Of a stretch of 64,000 nucleotides of DNA, positions 12,938-24,728 are shown piece by piece (positions within the stretch are counted from its first letter, which is position 1; each line of letters starts with the position of its first letter). The stretch comes from Atopsyche davidsoni (taxonomy: Eukaryota > Arthropoda > Insecta > Trichoptera > Hydrobiosidae). The position numbers were made by a program, and so were the translations under genes. The DNA lies in assembly GCA_022113835.1 (NCBI GenBank), contig JAILWY010000005.1, forward strand, positions 8,326,501 to 8,390,500, given 5' to 3'. The notes beneath the pieces were generated by a model. The model did not search any database. It worked only from the letters and a program-made list of their open reading frames with translations, and was not told the origin of the DNA.

Positions 12938-13314
12938 TATTTTTGATTTATTGTGAAGACCGTCTCACAGGAAGTACGATTTTGCCTATACAGGTTTTAT
13001 TGATTGATAATGATTAAGTACACTTTTTCAAATATTGAAAATTGATTAAAGAAACTCTTAAAAAAATATCATCGTGATTTGTGTGGGATTTGAACCCACA
13101 TCCCCAAGCTTACATGGCCGGTGCATTACCATTATTCATTATGCCATTGTACATTTTTTCAAATATTGATTCGATGGCATAATGAATAATGGTAATGCAC
13201 GGCCACGTAAGCTTGGGGATGTGGGTTCGAATCCCACACAAATCACGATGATATTTTTTTAAGAGTTTCTTTAATCAATTTTCAATATTTGAAAAAATGT
13301 ACTTAATCATTATC
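12938..13314 (+). mobile_element. Foldback tRNA-like element E2, 377 bp
   Basis: Same family and design as E1. An exact 12-bp duplication, gatcttataatg, lies at 12926-12937 and 13315-13326. The element has a 68-bp leader (12938-13005), a left arm (13006-13147), a 26-bp loop and a right arm (13174-13314) flush with the right duplication. The arms differ at several positions, so this copy is older or less homogenised than E1. The leader shares the cctatacaggt block with E1 (cccatgcaggt there). The right arm keeps an exact B box (13224-13234) and a tRNA-like T arm, but the A box region is altered. The element ends 90 bases before the splice acceptor of the receptor's start exon. Confidence 0.8.
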
Positions 13315-13326
13315 GATCTTATAATG
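13315..13326. repeat. Right 12-bp target-site duplication of E2
   Basis: Exact copy of 12926-12937, directly after the right palindrome arm. Confidence 0.8.
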
Positions 13327-13404
13327 ATTGAGTAAAATATTATACAATGCATATTTTATTGGTTTGATTGACCTCTGATTCACTGAAGGTTATTTTGGTT
13401 TCAG

Positions 13405-13529
13405 GATGCCCGGATACAACAGGCCCGTGCTCATAGCCCGCGGCCCCCCTGCAAGGGAGATGGCCGCGCCGCCCGCCTAGTGTGCCGGGACTGCGGATCG
13501 AGTCCCGCCCGGGCCTTCTGGACCCCGCC
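13405..13529 (+). promoter_or_regulatory. 5' untranslated leader of the kainate receptor start exon
   Basis: G+C-rich, CpG-rich leader that stands out from the A+T-rich DNA around it. It is preceded by a plausible 3' splice site (a T-rich run ending in ttggtttcag at 13395-13404). This suggests that a further non-coding exon and the promoter lie upstream, possibly outside the window. An in-frame stop (TAG, 13434-13436) precedes the start codon, so coding cannot begin further upstream in this exon. If the splice site is not used, this patch could instead be the promoter-proximal start of the transcript. The sequence alone does not decide. Confidence 0.6.
13406..13480 (+). promoter_or_regulatory. 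Upstream ORF, 24 codons, in the leader
   Basis: An ATG lies one base after the inferred exon start and opens a 24-codon frame ending in TAG at 13478-13480, 49 bases before the receptor ATG. It is in a different frame from the receptor and does not overlap it. The peptide begins MPGYNRPV and is rich in Pro, Ala and Arg. Upstream ORFs of this kind usually lower translation of the main frame. Here the first ATG sits in a weaker context than the main ATG. It would be the first start codon in the mRNA unless upstream exons add others. The role is inferred. Confidence 0.5.
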
Positions 13530-13608
13530 ATGGCCGTGTGGATTAGGCCGCTCATGCTCATGGTGTTCTGGGGACAGCTTACTGCACTGCCCGAGACTAT
13601 CAAAATCG
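13530..13608 (+). CDS. Grik2: Kainate-type glutamate receptor, coding exon 1 (start codon, signal peptide)
   Basis: First coding exon of an ionotropic glutamate receptor of the kainate class, a glutamate-gated cation channel subunit of neuronal and muscle membranes. It encodes residues 1-26 plus the first base of codon 27. The ATG has a near-ideal context (cccgccATGG), is the first in-frame ATG after an in-frame stop, and opens a signal peptide: Arg6 followed by a hydrophobic stretch around residues 7-20 and a small residue at Ala19. The exon ends with PETIKI and a strong donor (g|gtaagt at 13609), phase 1, and joins in frame to the exon at 32584. Known family members have the same hydrophobic leader followed by IKIGG-like residues at the start of the amino-terminal domain. 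The symbol reflects the closest named vertebrate class; insects have several kainate paralogues and the exact one is not settled by this fragment. Confidence 0.85.
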
Positions 13609-15799
13609 GTAAGTCAAGAACCTACCCCTAAATGCATGATCGAATACGCACCCTTTGCTCGATATAATACATCGCTATTGTGAACTGAAACAATATATAT
13701 TTAACATAAAAAATGTGGTAGACTTTGAAGTTTTCATTCGCTCAGAGATGAGCTTGGTGGTGGTAGTTTCGGACTTTGTTTGATGTAATTTTTAATGTAA
13801 AACATTTAACGTAAAGCACGATTTCGTACACATAGGGAAAAAAGCAATATCAACCTATTTAAATGTTTGCATTTTAATTTTCAAATCAATCAAGTTTAAT
13901 TCAAAAGAAAGATGATTTGTTATTCTTGCGATATTTTAAAAAGTTTAAATATTATGTGAGTTTTTTTTACCGTTGAATCGCGTATTGTGCTAATAATATG
14001 CTTAATTTGATATTTAAACGCTTAAATTAAAAAAAAAACTCAATTATATTTTTACTTAAAAATAGTAATAAATTACTTAAAGGTCAACGCGGACTTTTAA
14101 TTGTATTTTTTTTTTATCTTTTCTGTTTACGTTTCGCATTATCAATTGAAAAAAGTACACAACGCATAACAAACGACAGGGTGGACAGAATAAATATCCA
14201 CGGTGGAAAAAAGGTCCGCGTGTTTCCGGCGCCGGTGTACGTTACTGAACACAAATATCCACTTTTTTCAAAGGCCCCAACTTCCACGAGCCGCTCTGCT
14301 CATTTGCGACCCCAGGCCTGCAGTAATGAAGGCGGACCCGCACGGGAGCTCGGGGGGAGCGTTACAAATTTGTTCGGGATTAATTGAAGTTACGCGATAC
14401 GAGTACGGGCCTGGAGAGTTTGCGGTCGTGTAACCGTGTCCGTGTATTTTGTTAGTTTACAAGACTTTTTAAATTAATATTTATCACCCAAAGATCAACA
14501 CCGAAACTTACAACCTTGAAATGATATCTGTAACACCATTCCTCTTCAACATCAACGGAAATTATATTTTATTCTAAATTAATATTTTTTATTTATTGTT
14601 CAATGGCTTTGCTGTATTTTGTGCAGAAAAAAACCCAAATTACGACGTTAAAAATATTTATATTGTAATATTTTGTTGGATTTAAGTTACTTGTGAAACA
14701 ATCTCAATCATATTATTGAATTGGATAAGTATCCACTAAGATGAACCATATTTCAGGTGTCTCAGTTGTAAGGCTTAAGCTATTATAGTGTTAATAATCG
14801 TGTTATCTGCCCTCGTATCAAAGATTACGTAAATACGTATTAAATTAGGCGTAAATTACGACAGGTAACATCCAGATTAATCACTTTTCTCCTTCACATA
14901 TTGTTACTATTATTTCAAATTATATCTTCATTTCGCTATTGTGTGTCACCAGAACGATCATAGATCTTATACAATAAGTCTTATAGTATAAGATAACAAC
15001 AAAATATCAATAATGCCCCTGATCTTTGTAATAATGAACATGCTTACAATTATTAACCACTTCAAATATTAAAAAAAAAACTTCTATTTTGGAGTATTTT
15101 GTTACATTGTACAGACTTTTTATATTTGTTATAATCATCATGATCTATAGGAAACTAAAATCACATTCTCAGTAGAGCTCATTTTTATTTTATTTGTATA
15201 CTAACATGTATATGGCAGTAATAGACGATAAACAATTTTACATATATTTTTAAATAAATAAATCATTTACAAGAAAGTAGTAATGAGCATATTAGCGATG
15301 AGGTCCAGCACCTCCAATAAGGCCATACCCAAAAATAATTTCCTTAATTAATCGAATTAAAAATCTTACTTGATGGATATTAAATATCAAGACTGGCGCT
15401 TTGGTAAATTTGTTTAAAGGTCAATTAATTACGGAGCATAATATTTACAGGGGAGCATCGATAAACAACCGCCTTAATACCCCCAGGGCTTTATCAAACT
15501 TGACCTGTGCCGGTGCCAGGACCCCCGCTTCGGCGTTTTCGACTGTGCTAGAAAGTATAGCAAACATCATAATACACATATAACGAATCTTTCATTAGCA
15601 AAATAAACCCATAAAAAAACTATTTATAATTTCGAAAAACCTATAAATACTTCAAAGTAACAGGAAATCCTGTTGAAGGAAGTATATGAGATTTTATAAA
15701 TTACGTGCCTACCAAATCTTCATTTTGTATTAAAAAGGTCCTAAAAACATTTTTTTTTTAATATACTTCAATTCATTCGAAAATATTTTTTTTCCAATA

Positions 15800-15865
15800 G
15801 GCTATTGATTGCTTTTTTTACACATTCGAAAATATCATTCACATTAAAGAAACTCGTGGATTATT
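15800..15865 (+). repeat. Possible relic of the foldback family
   Basis: The order of short blocks gattgc, a T run, acacatt, gaaaa, attaaagaaa and ctc follows the start of the inverted-repeat arm in E1 (5527-5577), with small insertions. It is followed by an A run (15866-15884). No duplication or second arm was found, so this is a weak call. Confidence 0.3.
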
Positions 15866-15884
15866 AAAAAAAAAAAAAAAAAAA
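15866..15884. repeat. A homopolymer, 19 bp
   Basis: Uninterrupted A run directly after the possible foldback-family relic. Confidence 0.9.
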
Positions 15885-18800
15885 CTATTCCAACAGAAAA
15901 GAAAGACTGATAAAAATAAAGTAAGAGCCAATTGTATCAGAACTTTGGTATAATTTTCTTCCGATTAACTTCCCAGCTCACCGATTATCGCTTTATCAAA
16001 CATAAACAAAATCATCCCCTGGCCTACACAACCCTTCTTATCTGATGACCTCGCACTTATCAGTTTTGAACCAACAGTTCGGGCTCTGAGATAGCTTACA
16101 TTCATAAATTACAGTAAACTTAGCGGAGCTGAAGCGCAAATTTTCGTTTTTGCCGGAAATGCGGTAAAACGTTCACAACTACACTGTCCGCCTTTATTTA
16201 CACAAATCGTCAGTTTTAATTGATATGTGATATTGTAAATGTATCAAAAATGAGCTTTAATAAGAAAAAAATATAATTATAAATTACGCAATTGATATTT
16301 TCAGAAACTACTTGAAAATAGGGCCACACCACATCAGGTTATCATTTAAAAGATATTGAACTGGATAAGGAACTTCTCCAATTCATCATTGTTTGTCGTT
16401 TTTACAACCAAGCATTGTCATCTTATGAAGCTCTTATATGTGATTTTGAAAATAAATTATTCTAAAGGCAAAAAAAAAAATTTTCATCAGTGATTTCTAA
16501 ATTATACTAATAATATATTTTTTATATACATTTGCTCAACTTAAAGCATTTTTCAGTTTTTTTTTTAAATGAAAACAAATAGTAATTGAAAAGTGTTGTA
16601 CATGCGAGTGTAATCGTCAGATTTAATACGTACGGATTTTTCAAATCCTAAAAAGGAAAAATCACTATTGTAATAAAATTATCAAAGTGTATTATTGAAT
16701 TCAATGCATTGTTAATATGAACGCATAATTGTATGCATAACACGCATCTCACAAACCCTTAAATGCATAAAGTATGAAATCTCACCCCCTCGGTGCCATT
16801 CGGCCGCACATAAGACAACCCTTCGCCACATGCACTAATGGCGGTCCTTGAATCTGTTATGTGCGAGCCGGGCGGGTAAAAAAGGGACTGGGCGTGGAAG
16901 GGTTGTTTTAAAACACGGGGCTAAATTTGTATTCTTGTTGGTTTTATTGCCTTTGGAATTATTTTCTTCGTATCGGATTAATATGGGGTTATACGGGCTC
17001 GGCTTATATAGTACTTAAAATATTTTCGACAGATAAGTTAAGCCAAGTCATAGCCCATAAAATGCCTACCAAGGGTCGTAAATATATCTACTTTAATACC
17101 AAACGAAAACTGAATTAAAAACATGCGAATTGTTACGTACGTAGATTTTGAAGTGCTTTCTTTGTTTTTGTATTTATTTTTTAATACAACAATCTATCCT
17201 TGATAAGCTATACCAAATCGTTTGCAATGTCAATATTAAAATGTGATTTATTTCGACATGTCTTGGCATTATATTATTTATAATCAAGTATTCAATCATT
17301 AAAAAAATTAAACACTTGAATGTGCAGAAAATCGGTAAAACATACGGATTTTTTTCTATTTGATGTGTACTGTTTAAGAAAAACATAGTAAATATCTGTT
17401 TTTATTTGTTTTATAACCATATCATTATAATATCAATCTTACGTTTTTGACAGATATACTCGAAATTAAATATGTCAACATTATTATTATATGATAAATA
17501 GTTTGTCATTTTCCATGATAGTTTCGATTTACTTAATTATAAGTTTGTCTCCCTCAGGTTTTCTTAATGGTCTCTCAAATTTTCAACTATAGTCACTGAC
17601 TTTGTGTAAGCTAATTTGAATTCCTTTCATCTTGATTTCTTTTGTATATTATTTAAACCATCAAATTTTCGTAGAAATTAAAAATGACCTTATTACAAAT
17701 AAAATCACATACGAAATCGCTTTCCGGGTAAAATTTAATAGTAAAAAAATCTGAATAAAAGAAATAAATTCATATTTTCATGAACGGTTTAGTTAAATGC
17801 TTATTTTGAAATTTCAAATCATTTAATTATAAGTATTATAACATTTAATTAAAATAAGGGTTGCGCCATACTTTATTACTCTTAACAGCGATCAAATTAT
17901 TAATGAAAAAAAAAAAGTACACCATGAGAAAAGAAAATTTTATTTTGAAAAAATAAATATCATAAGAAATAACAAAGAAAAAAATATTAATAAGTTGAAT
18001 GACAACATAATAGTAAAAAAAACATATCATATTAAGAGCATTATTTCAATGTAAACCAGGTCAGAGAAACCAACCAGGTCGCCAATTAACACTTGGAACA
18101 ACAAGTACATAAAACATTTGGACTGCGTAAAGTTAAACATTTTTTTAATATACTCTAACGCTGGAGCTCAGGTCGCCTATTTATTATGTATTTCCCCACC
18201 CCTGTTTCCATCCCTGCGAATAAAATGCCTCGGACCCCAAGAGAGAGAAAATTCTCATCCTCTCTTCCTGAACCCGAATTAAAATACACACACAGGCATA
18301 CTTCGGCTTAAATATCTCGCGGTATGTTTTGTTCACGACCAATTACACTGGAGAAGATATGATTTTATTACGAATGGAATTTTGTATTTTTCAGGTTGCT
18401 GTTTTTGAATAAATCCTACCCTAAGCGCATACGTTTGAATCCTGTTGAATATTTAAACCGAATGTGAATAAGAACAAAAAAGATAAATAAATCAAGGGGT
18501 AGCATTTCAGACTAAAATATGGGGACCGATTTTACTCTATGCGGAATTGTTTTATTATTATTTGTAGGTTCGGAATTTCGGAAGTCGGCACAAAAAGATT
18601 ATTTTGACTATTCTTTTTATTCCAACTTAACCTTGATTCATTGTTAATACTCGACTGTATAAATCTAGTAGGAAAATTTGATTAAATAGAACCACGTAAA
18701 AGAGGATTCTTTTACATGATTTGATCAAATTAAGATATATTTTTTTGACCTGAATTTTTCTTTTAGTATTCATATCGCTGACAGTATAGAAAACATGTAA

Positions 18801-21800
18801 TAAGCTGCTTTAAATAAATTTATTGAGTTAATTGACCTGTGATAAAACCAAAGAAACAAAACAATAAAATGATTATATTTGACATGGAAATTAATGATAT
18901 TTTATTTTTTATTGATTTTGTATTTTAATAACACATTTTTTGTCTTTTTAAGTGAAAAATTATTATAATTAATTTGATAAGTTCACTAATGTCAAAAACT
19001 TCACAAAGTATTAAAACAAAAAAAAAAACAATGTCAACAGCCATCGCTTATAATTAAAAATTCTTTTGAGCTTAAAAAGTTAACAAAACCTGTCAGATCC
19101 TTTGTTCGTCTCGTCTACTCCAACAAATAATGTAAAAAATCGCACAATCAGAAATCGGCAGAACACTGCCGAAGTAATTGTTACCGGCCGAGTCACAAAA
19201 TAATAAGGCTTCGCGGGAAGTTCAGAGACTAATGATGCCTCCCGATTTGTTTCTAGCGTTATTCACATCTGTAAGCTCTCCTTCGCTAGAAACATCGCTA
19301 AAGCGTTTCATAACTTTGAATGATACAAGTAGCGAAGTTTCTAATAACGGCCCAACAGTATTCACAAAAGTTCACTCCCCTCTGGTTGTTTTGATCACAG
19401 GTGTGCGAGCGTGTTCTTGCAGTGGTATTTTATCCTAAAGCAAGTAAATTGATTTATATACTGCATTTATTAAGGATTTATATTATTACACTGTACGCTA
19501 TAAAACTCTTTAGTGTGCAACTATAGTTTATTTTCTAACAATGTAAATCAAAACGATTATTTCAATGTTTGTAAAAGAAATGATAGTCTTATAACATAAA
19601 ATAAAATAAAAAAATTGTAGCTACCATATTTATTTTAATTGCACCACATTTGGTTTTTAGCTTTTTTAAACCATTGTCTTACAGAAGCTGGTTTTAATTA
19701 AAAAAAAATAAATTTTAAAAAGTATAATGTAAATAGTTCTTACATATAATAAAATGACAAGAATCAAACCATTTTTCAATAATCTTGTTAGATAAAAAAA
19801 AATGCAGATCTGCAAAAACCTATTTACAATAAACGTAGGAAAAAATTTCTTACAATTTTTCATTGTAATGAAATTTATTTTAACTTTAAAGTCCGCTTTT
19901 TCATTTTAGAAAAATACTGCACACACGTAACAAAATACATCTAAGAGCTCAAAATCCTCTCCGCAAGGGAGATCTCGTAAGATTTATGTTGCAATAATGC
20001 TGCACCTTACACTTCACCATTTAAACTGAAAATACCGCCTTTACACACAGCGCAAGCAGAACGTACTCTGCATGGAATTCGTTTCTCACCAAGGAAGCTA
20101 TCACAGCTCGGAACACGGAAGCCAAGCTTATATAAATATCTCAGAGGCTAGAGACTTGATTCCAGCACAAAAAAAATAATAGGAAAATATTTAAATATTC
20201 TTAATATTTCAAAAGATATAGTGACAACATAAAAAGTTTTTTTTTTATAAAAAAACGTGATTATTTTTCACAAGCATCAGAATTCAAGCATTTTTCAAAT
20301 AAAAAAATAATACATTTGACTGAAAGATTGGAATAAGTTATTTTATTTCGTTAATATATTAAACAAACAAAAATATTTTATTTTGTTAGGATAACAATAA
20401 TAGAGACTAACAATTTTATCATTACAAACCTTATGAGAGACTGTGATTTTTCAAAGTAAATTCAATGGCGTAATAATCCAAGAAAACAAAACGTCTTTGA
20501 ACACTTCCCAGGTATACTTATTACTAATGCTACATTTATTATATTCTTCAAATCTCTGTGAAACTGTATTATTCTTTGATACTTTATTGAAAAATAGTAA
20601 AGTTTCATTTTCTATCCTAGGTGTTATTTTATTGCGAACATTTTCACCCTGCTGCGTGCACCGTAAAGCAACAAACTTCTGAGGTAGTCTTCTTGTTGGA
20701 AGTAGACCCCCAGCCTCCCAGCATCACGTGCCTTCTATTTTTCCTTACCATGTCTTGCAGTCTCCGAAAATGGCACGTTTCGGTTAGTTTCCCCTCTGAT
20801 ATGCCTCCAAGGAACTCTAAATTATTTTTACATGCATCATGACCCCTCGGGATAGATATTAGGCTCGCAGCGTGCATGCATTGTTATTACCTAGTAAATA
20901 TTAAATAAAAAAGTTACCACCAAAAAAATTCGTACCATAAACGTTTGAATAAACTTAAAATTAGCTTAAAGTATAATAGAATGTTAAGTGTTTTGATTTT
21001 TATGACATGGTGTATATTAAAAAGTTGTCGAAAATTTTCACTTCAATCTTTTTTTATTTTAAAATGATATGAAAAATCATGTTAAAAATAAAAATAAAAA
21101 TCGCTTAATATTTCCTGAAAATTCACGTTATAAATTAAAAACTCTGTGCAAAAAAAAAACTGCATGATGAAGTTTGGAGACAGAACGTCCCGATACTAAA
21201 GCTAACAGCTGACGGGCCCGTCTGCTCTGAGCCGAGCTGCTCTTTGCTCCCGGTAATAGAGTAGCGCTCCAACTATCGAATCATTTCAATTTTCACGACT
21301 TTCTACACCGTTGCCTTTCCAATATCCAAGCTTTATATAAAAAAAATGCCACTCTTCCTAAAATCTGAAATATTCTGAAGATACATATTTTTTTGATCTC
21401 TGCCAAATAGAGTGCAAAATATTTTCGTCAGTCTGAAAATGGAAATATAAAATGAAATGATTTTTGAGGTGTAAATAATAAAAATAAGCTTGTAAGTGAC
21501 GTTTGTCTTTAAAAATATAATATTCGTTTTTAATATAACAGAAAAAAAAATTATTTGATTAAACGAATTATAGATTTTAACAAATTTCAGTGCTTAAAAT
21601 ATTAGAGATATGAATTCATAAAATATGTTGAATATTTGTTACTCACCTACAATACAAAGCATGAGCACTCGGAAAGTTTATCGATTCATTTATACAGTGA
21701 AGGTTTTGTTGAATTATTTTCAGAAACATCTTTCACCAAAGCTTTAAGCTTTATTGGTGCACTCGTGATTTTCGGTTACACACAACATTGGTACATGCAC

Positions 21801-23573
21801 AGGGAGGTAAGCGTGGACACACAAACTTTCAGCTGTAATTCAGTTGAACTCAGTGTGGGAGCCAAGAATGATTTAGCGCGGAGACTGTTTGGTTGTTGGG
21901 TGGCTTTACACTCACCATGAAATATTTGATTTAAGATTAGTCAAATACATTAGGGCCAAGATTTAATATAGGATATTAAGTAATGAAAAAAAATTTACAT
22001 TCAACAATTTTATGTGCGGTTTTTTATTTTTTTTTATATAAAATTTAATAACTCTTCGGCTAGAGATGTTAAAATTCTGGATTTAGAATGTAAAACCGTT
22101 TCCATGAAAGTATAAAAAAATCTTCTACATTTACTCAACGTTTAAATTGTAGACATTTGTAAAAAAAAACAGTTTACTTTATACTGTTGATCTAAATCAA
22201 TTAAACAGAGATTAAACTGACCAAACGTTCAAATGAAACTTCACTTTGTAGTATTCATGAAGGCATTATTGGCTCGCCCTAATTCCTGTTACCTGAATCC
22301 ATACAGTTTGAGTATGCCGATCTACGTTCCCATACCTACATGGATAAGACTTCATTCCGGGATATTCTCATATCAACAGCTTTTGATTACAGTTTCCAAC
22401 TTGTGTGTTATTTATACATTGCTTGAAATTTGCGGTTATACCATGCACATAAAGTAATATGTATATCTCATAAGTAGATATAAATATGTATTATTTGAGT
22501 TTATAAAATAGTATTATATAAAAACTGTTTCTTCTGTAGGTCAACATATTTGGAAGTTTTCTTTATATTATGTGTTTTGACTTTTTGAGACTGGGTTTTT
22601 CGCAGTTTTGAGATAATAATAAATTTAAAAAAAAAAACTTCCACTATGGTTTATGCAAAGTATAAAAACGTTGTATCGTTGATGAAAGCCATTTAAGTGT
22701 TTTTTTTTTTACCTGGAAATGTTTAAAATAAAACAAAAACCTTTGTACGAAAATATTTTTATATCTTTTATAATGCCCTTTTGTTCATGAAAAACATTCC
22801 GGGATTCAATATATATTCCTGTATTATTTTAGTTTAAATAAGTTTTTTCTAAAAGAGGTTTCGCACTTTAAAAGGAGATGAAAGCACGCCATCAATATAT
22901 TGTATTCACGTCGTTTTTTTTTCTTTAAGTAGCATAATTGTAAACGTGAAAACAATTTTTAAATTCCTCGGAAGTGCCCAATCTCAGCTTGCCTACTAAC
23001 GTTGCCAAGACTTGACAATCAACCTCTTGTGAAGACGGCATTGTCAATCTCCTTTTAAAAGTTGGTATCTGTAAGCCTACGCGAAATTAAGTTTGGGAAA
23101 CAACCTCGAGTTGTGTAACGATATTCCCAACTTGGATCTTCTGAATATAAATCAATAATCCTCCTACATTTCCCTTTTTTGAAAACTTCAGACGTATGCC
23201 TAAGCTTGCGGAAGTTTGTTGGTGTTTTTAGTTTACAATAACACTGAAATTGATTTTCAGAAAACTCAACTAGCAAAAGCTAATTTCAATAAACCACGAA
23301 TAACGTAACATATTTTATTTGCAATGTAACTTAGCGCTGAAAATCATGACCTTTATTATTAAAAATAAAAATAATAAAATAAAAACCTGTATTGAAATTT
23401 GAGGACAGTGTCAAGTAAGCCTTAATAAAATGACCATTAATAACCAAATTAGTTCCGGACATACTTTTTTTGTAATTAATAAAGCGTTTGTACATTTTGA
23501 GACTAAGTAAGGATATCACAAAATGTTATATTATGTCTTTGAAGACAATCAACAATGTTTGTTTTTTTTTCTT

Positions 23574-23586
23574 ATATCAATATTCA
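23574..23586. repeat. Candidate 13-bp target-site duplication, left, PLE copy 1
   Basis: The sequence atatcaatattca recurs at 24716-24728. It is A+T-rich, so a chance match is possible. Confidence 0.55.
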
Positions 23587-23630
23587 TATTTTGAATAAAA
23601 ATACTTGAGTGATTTTCCACATTTTTGTTT
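23586..23630. repeat. Left 45-bp inverted repeat of PLE copy 1
   Basis: Reverse complement of 24624-24668 with no mismatch seen. It contains the block tacttgagtgattttccaca, which also marks the 3' end of the second copy at 63684. Confidence 0.8.
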
Positions 23631-23636
23631 TTATTA

Positions 23637-23675
23637 GTGACCGGTTTCGCCAACCTTTCACGTTGGCATTATCAA
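23637..23675 (-). ncRNA. Hammerhead-ribozyme-like motif in PLE 3' region, copy 1
   Basis: On the - strand the order is ttgataat, a 6-bp stem (gccaac with gttggc), gaaa, then ccggtc and ac. This follows the hammerhead layout of CUGANGA core, stem II, GAAA, a minimal stem III and a cleavage triplet ending in GUC. Hammerhead motifs are known from Penelope-like element terminal regions. Compared with the active consensus, core positions 3 and 8 are U and A instead of C and G, one extra base precedes stem II, and stem I is weak. Activity is therefore doubtful. Confidence 0.5.
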
Positions 23676-23956
23676 ACAGAGTGAGATTCTATATAATACT
23701 AAGCAATTAGGTAAACAATTGTTAGAGGGAGAGGTTGTTGTTAGAAAGAGAGAGAATGATTGTCAGGTGGTAAGGGCTAATGTGATTTTAATGTACCTGA
23801 CAAGTGGAGGATTCTATATAATTGCAAATTTTTGTGTTAATGGGGTAATTATCTAAAGTAGTGACTTTGAGGTGTAGCAGCAGTTATTCTGAGTTGGGGT
23901 TTGTCCTGTAGTGTGTTTATCTGTAAATAATAGGTTTATGCACAGTAAATGTTTTT

Positions 23957-24649
23957 TTAAAGATGTGATTTAGCAATAGGGAATAATAATGGAGACTTAT
24001 TGAAAATAACCTGGTCGTTAAGCAGGTGCTCCGGTGCGTTATCTTTTATGCGATTGATCTCTAAAATCTCTTGGCGATCGAGTTTTGTGCCTTTATTGTT
24101 AATATGCAAAATTTTGAGGTTGGAGTTCTGGTTAAAGTCGTGCTTATTATCCGAGAGGTGGAGGCCGAAGGTAGATGTCTCATCTCCCTTTTTCCATCCT
24201 CTTATGTGGTCTTTGGTCCTTGTGTTGAAGGATCTACCTGTTTGGCCAATGTAAGTGGCGTCGCAGGAATCGCAGTTGAGTTTATAAATGCCACTGTTAC
24301 TGAATTTATCATTCTTATCTTTATTATTGATAAGAATTTTTGCTAGGGACATATTATTGTAATATGAGACCCTGCATGATCTAGAAAGGAGTTTACCGTA
24401 TTTTTCGCAAGTCTCGCTGAAGAATGGGATTTTAACCCATTTTTTATTTATATTATTTCTATCGCTTTTGGACAATTTAGAGATCATATCGACAAAAATA
24501 GTTTTTTGTTTTTTCGATAACATTTTAAGAATGGTTGAAGGGTTATATCCGTTGTTAGTGGCTAATTTCAGTATGATTTTAAGTTCCGTATTGAAGTTAT
24601 TTTCATCTAAGGGGGCCATACATAAACAAAAATGTGGAAAATCACTCAA
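23957..24649 (-). pseudogene. PLE protein C-terminal fragment with GIY-YIG endonuclease domain
   Basis: Open frame of 230 codons; the first codon is TTG with a stop just upstream, and the first ATG is codon 11 (24617-24619). In order it holds a post-reverse-transcriptase linker (about residues 12-110), a CDSC cysteine pair (126, 129), and the GIY-YIG nuclease with GIY at 120-122, YIGQTGR at 133-139, further basic residues R144 and H148, and an acidic residue in the EILEI segment (194-198) where the family's catalytic glutamate is expected. In complete elements this nuclease nicks the target DNA for target-primed reverse transcription. Here the reverse transcriptase is missing, so the copy cannot move alone. 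The domain itself has no stop or frameshift, which suggests recent insertion. Confidence 0.85.
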
Positions 24650-24668
24650 GTATTTTTATTCAAAATAT
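24624..24668. repeat. Right 45-bp inverted repeat of PLE copy 1
   Basis: Inverted copy of 23586-23630, overlapping the first codons of the remaining open frame, so those first residues come from terminal-repeat sequence rather than from the ancestral protein. Confidence 0.8.
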
Positions 24669-24715
24669 TAAAATGGAATTCCACCAAGTACTCTCTGTCA
24701 AAAATATTGAATTTC

Positions 24716-24728
24716 ATATCAATATTCA
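24716..24728. repeat. Candidate 13-bp target-site duplication, right, PLE copy 1
   Basis: Exact copy of 23574-23586. The 47 bases between it and the inverted repeat (24669-24715) would then belong to the element. Confidence 0.55.

Larger units (their letters stand above)
13609..23573 (+). other. Receptor intron 1, first part
   Basis: Begins with the donor gtaagt. Apart from the possible relic near 15800 and the A run, no gene was found. G+C-richer patches appear near 14200-14440, 15270-15550, 16760-16920, 18160-18340, 19150-19440, 19930-20170, 20640-20880, 21170-21320 and 22970-23240. Confidence 0.7.
23587..24715 (-). mobile_element. 5'-truncated Penelope-like retroelement (PLE), copy 1
   Basis: A - strand retroelement fragment identified by its GIY-YIG endonuclease coding end (23957-24649) and a 3' region shared with a second copy at 63681-64000. 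The reverse transcriptase part is absent. Exact 45-bp inverted repeats lie at 23586-23630 and 24624-24668: the element's 3' terminal sequence is repeated backwards at its truncated 5' side. Outside these, a 13-bp direct repeat (atatcaatattca at 23574-23586 and 24716-24728) is a likely target-site duplication. Terminal repeats in mixed orientation and variable duplications are known for Penelope-like elements. The element lies inside the 19-kb intron of the receptor gene, antisense to it. Confidence 0.8.

Noticed and set aside
13480..13683. 67-codon + strand frame over the start exon
   Set aside because: It is in a different frame from the receptor and reads through the splice donor at 13609. 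It is a product of the G+C-rich leader.
24000..24346. Two + strand open frames
   Set aside because: They are antisense shadows of the PLE nuclease frame at 23957-24649.
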